From: Penelope pileata
Taxonomy: Eukaryota > Chordata > Aves > Galliformes > Cracidae
Length of the DNA stretch: 64,000 nt
Direction: 5' to 3'
Assembly: GCA_013396635.1 (NCBI GenBank)
Contig: WBMW01000075.1
Coordinates: 755,101 to 819,100, forward strand
Shown: positions 28,901 through 37,900 of the stretch, one piece after another
Layout: the number at the start of each line of letters is the position of its first letter
How positions within the stretch are numbered: position 1 is the stretch's first letter
The notes under the pieces: generated by a model
Database searches by the model: none
Told to the model about the DNA's origin: nothing
The model's input: the letters and a program-made list of their open reading frames with translations, nothing else
Made by a program: the position numbers and the translations under genes

Positions 28901-31900
28901 CCCACAACATGCTGCAGAATTTTAGTGGTCCAAAGCCATCAGTCAGGCTTATAAGGAATAGTATTTCTTAGTATATTTTAATTTTCTTCCTCATAGGCCT
29001 TTTACTTTTTAGAACCAAAATAGTTCATATACATCAGTCACCACCTATAAACAGTGATGTTAGATTTCTAAAAGTCTCACTTAGGAGAAATATATACTGC
29101 AAGTCTTGCAAGTCTGAAATATTCATAGGTTAAGAGGAGGAAAAAGCTATTTGGAGTGTTAGAATGTCATAAACTTAAGGGCTAAATGTATTTTCTGAAG
29201 TGCTCCCCATTTAGAGTTTTGCATTAGAAAGTAAACTAAAGAAGAGTGAACAAACACTGAGGGTAAGATAGCTTCATTAGGAAAGGGAGAGTATTAAAAA
29301 CAATGGATGCCAAGAGAAGATAATTAGATCAATTTAATTTATGCTTATAAGTAGACACCACTTGCCTCTTCTGAAGGCAGCTAAAGAAAATGCAAAAATA
29401 TCAACAGGGAAAATGTGTGTTTTTTTTAATGAAAGCTTAGTTCAGTAATTGCTTCGCCATTCTTCTGTCAGATGCCCAGTGGAAATGGGAGAATAACAAA
29501 CAGGCTTATATAGCTAGGAAACCTGTGGATATTCATACAAAGTCAGACAAAACGCTCTGGAGAAACCTATTCTAGCAGATTTTTGACTGCACTCCAATCA
29601 GTCAGTTTGGATTTGGGAGGAATAGTTCTAAAGGACACCTTCCTCAACACATGGAGAAGTCAGCCAGTTCCACTGTGACCCATTGGCACCAACAATTCAA
29701 ATAAATCGTTGCAATGTTCCTTACGTCTCTGCATTTAAGTGAAGAAAGATATATAATAGTCACATTTATTCACCTTAAATGGCTTTTACTCACATTTAAC
29801 TACTTTGATTTACAAAATTGAAGGCTTTCCATCACCAAAGCGAAGGCACGGTCAAATACACGGCCATGAAAATGTAGTAAGAGTAAATACTTGTTCTGCT
29901 ACAGGCAACCTTGATTCTACAGACACCACCTGTTGTAAGAATATGTAAACTTTTGCATTCAACATGAGAAAATACCAACTGACCAGTATTAAGAAACTTT
30001 GACGTGCACCAGCCTTCCTGCTCTTGAACTCATTTACTCTACACCAATGACTCTTATTTAATTCAACAGTATGGATTTCAGCAAGAAAGATTAAGTACGC
30101 GCTACAAAATTTATACAAGTTTTTACAGCTTGTTAACCAAAATCAGCTTTTGTCTGGCAAAATCTCTAGTGAATAAATAGGACAAATTTCCATTTCTAAT
30201 TATTGAACCTAATTGTCACGCTGTTACAGTGCTACTTTTGAATAAACATCGCCTTAAATGCAGCAAGTGGCTGACAGTAAGCACTACCTAATTGCACTGT
30301 TCTGCTTCTAACGAAATTTGGAAGAATGTAATGCCTTTGAATTTGTTTTATTTAAAGTCTGGCCGGAAACCAGTGAAGAGCAGTAAATGGATTAAACATT
30401 GACTAAACATTGATTATATTTAATACAACATGCCTGTGTTTACAACAGGGTTTTTCTAATGAGAAAAACTACAGTGGACTTCATCATAATGCTAGATATT
30501 TCAGGTGTAGACAAAATTCTTCCCCTACAAATCTCTTCCTGGTTCTTTCTCTCCTCTTTTCCGCAGAATGCAGAAACAACTTGATAATTTCGGCATCTAT
30601 GAAAGGCAGAAACTAAGCATGCAAGCATTTTTTTTCCTTCAAATGTTATTATTATTAAGCTACAAAATATCTATCTCCATGAAAGTAAGTTGTGAGCTTG
30701 CAAGGGAACAGCTTGTCAGGAAACGGTGGTGTCGGCCAATGGCTGACCCCAAAACCAAGTAACTCTAAATGGATGAATGCAGCTGGCTTTATTTTAGTTC
30801 CCATTGAATTCAAGAGACGGGCTACACAGAAGATGCTTTTAGAGGCCACCACTCCTGAGAGCTTTAGAAAAAAGCCAGATTATAAACTACTTAAAAACAG
30901 TTATCTTCCAAGCCATTGCACTCTCAATTCAAAGCCTACTTAGAGGCTCCTTAACAGATTACCAGCTTGACATAGTACAAAGCTCATAAAGAGTAGACCA
31001 GTACCATACGTGACAGATCATAATAATTCCACTAATTTGCTCTGCTGAGGACCCAGAGACTTCTTTCTTACATGAACACTGAGTAGAAGGGACACAGGAG
31101 TTCTCAGTGCTAGAAAACATGGAACTGCTGTTTTTAAGGAACACGAATTCTGCTATTAGTCAAAGCTTCCCTAGAAATGAAAATAAAACATACTCTTTGG
31201 AGTCTCATCTTAGAAAACAACTGTGCCAACTGCCAAATATCCTTAAAGCAGCTCTTGAAGAAGACATTTAACTGATGCTTCAGCTAGATAGTATTTCTTA
31301 AAGTTCTTTTCATGATACAAAAATGACAATTCAATTTTCAATAACATTAAAACAGAAGGTATCTATAATCATCACACTGCTCACTTAAACAAAACTCACT
31401 CACTCCTGAGAGAGTAAATCTTTGTAAACTCAAAGAAGGCTTGCTCTTTCTGCAGAAAGCTCAGAAAGCTGTCCAGGCTCTCTTTAGGCCAATCCCCTCT
31501 GCAATTCCTTTCCCAGTTGTGATTTTCTATACAAGAACTTCCATAGCCAACAAAACAGACAAAACTTTGTATTAGCATAGGCTTATCTACACACAATGGT
31601 AGGTAATCCTTTAGGAAAAAAATGCTAGGCTCTTGTCTGCACCTGCTACTGATATAATACATTGTATTCAAATAAGTAGACTTGTTAAGAATAGGAAAAT
31701 ACTTGCAACACACAACATGCATAGTTCTAGGATCAGAAAAGTAATCAGAAGACTTGTAGAAGTTGCCCTAATTCAGAATAATAAGTTTTCTTTTTTAAAG
31801 AGTGTTTTACCTCCTCTTCTCTTCCTCTATTAATCAAATGCTATATAAAAATAAGCATTTCCATCTATTCAGGAGATAAAGAATACTGATACAAGAAGTT

Positions 31901-34900
31901 TTATGTAGCTTCTTCTCTCACAGAATTTTTTTTTTTTTTTGAGGCAGAACTCCTCCATCTATTAAAGAAGTCATGGTTCTATATCACTGTTAACAGAGAT
32001 TTAGATAGGCAACGTTTAGAATATTGCTATTTACTTCTAAATCCACGAAGTGTGCCACTTCTAGATCTTAACCCTGGGAGCTAAAGCAAACAATGATTCA
32101 GATTTTTCAATGCTGTCTGGAACATATTGTGACATCCTTTGGAGGCTGCAAAGGACTTCTTGCCACTAAGCAGTCCAACTGCTATTGTTTCCGTGGGACA
32201 GTAGTAATATGTGGTAGGTTACAAACATTCACTAATTCATCAAAAGAGCTAAACCATTCAAGTAGTGGGGAAAAAAAGGATTTTTTTTTTCTTTTTCTCT
32301 CCTTTTTTTCCTTTTTCTTTTTTTCTTCTTTTTTTTTTTTTTTTGGAGGATTCTTATTTTTACAACCACTATGCAAATATTGTCTTACTTGCTTATTCTA
32401 CATCCAGCTGAGAATACACAGAAGTGATCTAGATTTTAACTTCAGCAATTACTTCCCTTAACTCAGAGATGATTGAAAAAAGAAGAGAGACAGTGAGAAA
32501 GAGAGATATCTACATTGTTTTGTATGACTTACAAAAGCAGCATGAATAAGTTTTAGCTCAGCTTTATTTAAAAAAAATGTGCAAGTTCAGGTCTTGTCTC
32601 TATGACAACTACAGAACCAGTGGAATGATTCTTTCCCTCTCAAGAGGCTAAAAAAATGGAATAATTCAGAGAGGAAGAGATTTTTAAGTCAGACTATTTA
32701 CAACTGTTTGGTTTGGTTAACACCTATTTAAAGCTAATGCCTATGGAACGATTTTGGAGAAAGGACATTTTGTTTAAGACACAGCTTCTTTGGCTCTTCA
32801 ATTAAGAGGCAAGAGAAGTTCCACAGGGACATTTGAACTTTCACTGAGACTTCCAGCAACTAGGGTAACCAGGCCAGATTTGTTATTTGTAAGACAAAAG
32901 AAATTTGAAACAAAAATAAGCTATTTATTCTAAACCCATGTAAGCCCAGTCCCTCTTTCGGGCATGCATACTTCCAAAGCAAATGTTTTTCTTGCAAGAA
33001 AATAACTCTACTTCTCCATTCACTGTAGGATTCTGTCTTTAGAAGCCCTTACTACAACAAGAAGTTGTTGTAAGCGCAATAAACTACCCTCTCTTTCAAA
33101 CAGTCAACAACAGAGAAAAAGTCAACAGATTTGCTGAAAGTTACCCAGCCCCTGTAGCTTTTTTCCCATCTGGAAAGTTCCAGCAGTAATACAACTACAG
33201 CAAATTATGAATAACCTATGTAAGTTAGCATTTCTGAATCCAGAAGGGTCACGTGCTTTGGAGCGGAAATTCTCCAGCACGAAGAACTGGGAGACTGTAG
33301 AAATGTCTGTAACGTGTAATACACAGCAATGTAGATTTTGAGATTTTTAAACTTACCATGGAATAGTAAAAACTTCAAGATTTCAAACAGTATTTTGAAC
33401 TACAATGGAATGGTTTTAACCAAGCAGAAAGGATTTGGTGATACTAGAAAGTATATTCACATTGTAGGCTTCTGGAAGCATGCTGAACAAAATGGGAAAT
33501 TTTAAACCTCAGTATATGAAATACAATTACTGTACAAGTCTGTACCAGTAAGCTTCACACTCAGGCAGCTACAGGGTTTCCCCCCTTCGTATACTCACCA
33601 TATCTGTGCTAACACCGGTTGAGGTAACCCAGACTGAAAAAAAAAGTTTCTAGCTTGATCACCTATAAAATAAATGGGACATCATTTCAGAAAATGCTAA
33701 AAATACCCATCAGAGTAAAGATGAAAACATGAGTCACAATATCTAAATCAGAACCAACAGTAAAGACATAAATAATGCTACACATACATAACAGAGCATG
33801 AGATTTAAACTCAGTTTGTTGCTTGAGAACCTGCAAGATACTTTCAGCAAGCACTTGCTGTTTCAGTCTGCAACAGTCAGCACCACATGAAGTCAACTGG
33901 ACATGGACATTTAGGACAATGGGAAACTCATGGTTCACAGTCACTAATCTGTGTCAATGGATCCTTTTGCAAAAATCACACACTTTGTGAGAACAAGAAA
34001 GGTTTTTCTTCCAAAGAAAGTATATACCAATACATATACCCATACAAACTCTATCCTAGATTTTTTGTTAGTACAACACCAGACAGCTGGCACAAACTAA
34101 ACAAAATGGTCTTCATCCTGATGTGAATCTGATAAGCAACCTTTAAAGTAATGGCACATTTCAAAGTCATTTTCCAAGTATGAATGAAAAGTAAGGACAG
34201 AAGAACAACTACGAAGAGATCAGGCACTTGGAAATGCTGTGGACTGTAAAGGAAATTTGTAAACAAACTAGAAACAGCACTAAATATCAAAAGAGGTCAA
34301 TAAAAACAGTAGCTTGCACACTGAACTGCAACGGATTTTGCATCAAGTTCATCATGTAACAGGAGCAGAAACAACCAAATTGGAGTTATGCATTGGCGTG
34401 ATGAGACTCTGCTAAGAATCTGATTTCATACTCCGGAAATCTTTTTGATGGTGCAGACAGCAAAAAAGGTAACACATTGATATACCTTATATTTCCATTC
34501 AGCGTAAGAGTTTAGATAGCACTGAAGATAATTTAATGCAGCAAAACACACTGTCTTTAAAACCAAAGCGAATCAGTGGGCTTTAATGAAAAGTTAGTGG
34601 GACCGGCGCAGTCTTTACTTCAGCCTTGCTTGCCACAACTTATATCAATTTTTGCCATTTAGATCTTTTAAAGAGGTCATCCACTTGATTTCACTACTTT
34701 CAACAATCAGTTTCAGAAACAGATTTCAGTTAAATTGACAGATTTTTATTTAAACAGACGTCTTAGTCTCTTAGTATGTTAGTGTAGCAGGTGGTCCCAG
34801 GCAGAAACTACCCAGCCACTCATTCATTTGCCTCTGCCCAGCCGAATGCAGGAGAGAATAGGAGGAGAAAAGTGTGAAAAGTCAGGAAGCTTGTTGGTCA

Positions 34901-37900
34901 AGGTAAAGATAATTAAAATGGGAAATGGGAAAAGTATACAAGTGATGCAAAGGTAAACCCACAAGCAACCAATGCCCAGGCAGTCTCTGAGCAATGGCTA
35001 ACTTGGAAGATAACTGCATCCACCTAATCTCTCTTTTTTTTTTTTTTTTTTTTTTTCTTTTTTATGTTGGGCATGCTGACGCAGAATATCCCTTTGGTCA
35101 GTTTGGGACAACTGTCTTGCCTTTGTAACCCTCCCAGCTTATTATCCACCCTCGGCCTACTCACTGCAGGGGACAGCATGAGAATTAAAGCCCTGAGGCT
35201 GTGCAAGCGCTGTTCAGCAATAGCCAAAATGGTGTTATCAACACTGCTTTAGTCACAAATGCAAAACACAGAACCATACACACTGCCACGAAGAAAGTTA
35301 ATGCCATCTCATCCAGACTCAGGACAGTGAGTTACTTCAGTAAGGACATTACAAGAACTGTAAATATTACCAAGCATCAGGGTGATTCCATGTCCTGAAT
35401 TATAACTACAGTTTGAAAGTGTAAGATGTCTCTATAGAGCAGTTCTACTGTGTAGAGCCATTTATAAACAATTTTAATTCTACTTTAAAACCAAGTGGCA
35501 CAAACCAGGTATAGTGTGTACAGTAAATGTAGTGTGTACAGAAATGGTGGAGTTGATATAATAAGGCATATGAATAATGAGATGTGAATTGAGAAAGTTC
35601 TGTTCCATTTTTTAAACTCTTACGCCCTATTTTCCCCCAGGCAGCTCTGTACATATTTAGTTTCATTAGTTAAGATGTAATTAAATGAAATTAGAAGTGA
35701 AAACTCTTTCGTTACCAGTGATAAATCCAGATATTGGTTTCAGACTGTGGAACTGTTGATCATGTTTAGCTCTCTCCTCCACAGTAATAGCCCAGATATC
35801 CAGGTTGCCTAGATGAAAAGAGGTGGAGAAATATAATTAAAAAATATTGCCTAAAAAAACCTTCCCTATTTCAGAGCATAATTATATCATCCCATACTGG
35901 ACCTATGAAAACACCATACAAATACACAGAAGCTATTCCTCCAAAGTCTGTAGTTGAAAGCTCCATGAATCCTTCAACAGTCAGTTAGTACTTATGGTCA
36001 TACTAGAACTGCATGTTACCAAATTAAGATGACTGATGTCACTGATCCACTCATCTGGCTCAGGGGAATCTTTAGTCCCAACTCGGTGACTCAAAGTGCA
36101 ATCAAACGTACAAATGGGCTATTAAAAGACAATATCAGAGCAGATCATGCAGAAAGCTCATAATACTACATACTTAGGGGGGTGGGGGCCAGCTGCCTCA
36201 CAGAGCACGCACAGCTGAAATGCAGCTCAAGTTCTTGTAACTGAAAAGGTACATCAACTCATCAGATGCGTATTATGTAGTTTTGTCCTCTTGTAAGAGG
36301 TGAACTCTCCTTACTTGTCTAGGAAAAGTGTGATGCGATCAGACAGTTAACACTTTTCACTGGCAACAATAGCACAGTTCAGGAAATTACACTCATCCTT
36401 CTAAGACTGAGAAGTCTGACTAAGCATATGTTACACAAACCGGATTCTTTACACTGTACTTGTAAGTTGGAGGTGGGTATTCAGTTTACAGTGAGATTTA
36501 CTACCCCTTCTGCAACACTACGCTTTCATTTTAGCAGCAGTTTCTCCTTCTCTTCCAGACATTTCACTTTCATCCTTCAGTTTATTTGTACTCAGAGCAA
36601 ACACATCACATCTCCCAATTGAGACTTCCAATGAACTAACAGTGTATTGCAGGCTTGTCTCAACAATTTGTAGACCAGTAACACATCATGATTTCAACAT
36701 CTGCAGAAGTATATTATGCTGGTACAACTTCCTCTAACTCCTACTGTATAGACGTGCAATGATCTGAAGGCATCTAAGTTAATGGAATCACTGTTTTGTG
36801 AAAACAAAGATATCTAACATTCACTCTGTCTCGGCACTAAATTCTCAGAGATTCAGTTTCAGGTAATGGGACAGACAAATATCTACAGCAAGCATTTCAA
36901 ATTGCTGGCAGACTGAGGCAGAATCAAACTCAACAGTTAAGAAGAACAGGAGAATTTCCTGCCTCCTAAATTTCTTCTATTTAAAAATTAATGTAGCAAA
37001 GTGTACTTTGGAGAGAAAATAAGATGGAGAGTGGGAAGAGAAGCATCCTTTTAAATGGATTTAAATGCTTTAAACACAGCACTTCATATAAGTAGTTATC
37101 TCCCCCATTTTCCTGCAAACTTCTGACAGAAGGAAAAATTTGGTGTTAAGACTTAATGACCAACATATAGCCTAGGCCAGCTAGTATAGGCCAACTGACA
37201 GCAGACAGCATCCATCTGTAACAGAAACATGACTACTCTGGCATAAGACCATAAAGCTGGATGTGGTAGCTTACACACAGAGGGAAAATGGCTTGAATAT
37301 CATGTGGGGTAGAAAGAAAAATACCATGACACTCGTAATGATTCCCTGGCTTGCTCTTTCCCAATTTGAGGCATACATCACTCCAGTACTCTCCTCCATA
37401 AAATGCCACCACCAACAAAAACCAGTTCTTTCTATCCTTCCCCAAAGGAAATAAAACCCAGAACTATAAACTCTTCTGGCATGAGGTAATCAGAAATTCT
37501 ATTAACTATTTTAAAACAACATTTTACGTTCTCTTCTCTGGACTCCCTGAAACAAGAACAAATGATTGTCGTCATTTACTTCCTGCCAATAGAGATTTAG
37601 TTGGTATTAGAACAGTAGACCTCCTCTGGGGGATATGTACATCAAAGAGGTGAAGTTAAATCAAGCAAGTGTAATAGTCTCTTCAGGAGAGCTACGAATG
37701 GCATCTCTGATACTGCCTCATTTCCATCCTTTGTTATTTGAGGAAACAATGAGACCCATGGGAGAGCACAAAGTAGGATCTTTCCCAGCACCAAGACATC
37801 ATTCGTGGCTTCAGATCCTGAATGCCAACACAGAAGTTCTGACACATTTCAATATATCTGGATGCAAAGGAAGCAGTCATCAAACCACAAAATTGACTCA

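Larger units (their letters stand above)
26425..33598 (-). other. ITSN1: ITSN1 intron, 7.2 kb, within EH1
   Basis: Long AT-rich intron, interrupting the conserved Trp-62 codon. It contains a CR1 tail (28311-28413) and a 64-base pure pyrimidine tract (32281-32344). No exon, RNA gene or second gene was recognised. Confidence 0.82.

Noticed and set aside
32093..32461. 122-codon plus-strand open frame with a long Phe run
   Set aside because: The frame stays open only because it reads through the T/C tract; no recognisable protein.
36175..36191. Short G-rich run (GGGGGGTGGGGGCC) considered as a G-quadruplex
   Set aside because: Only two long G blocks, not the four needed for an intramolecular quadruplex.
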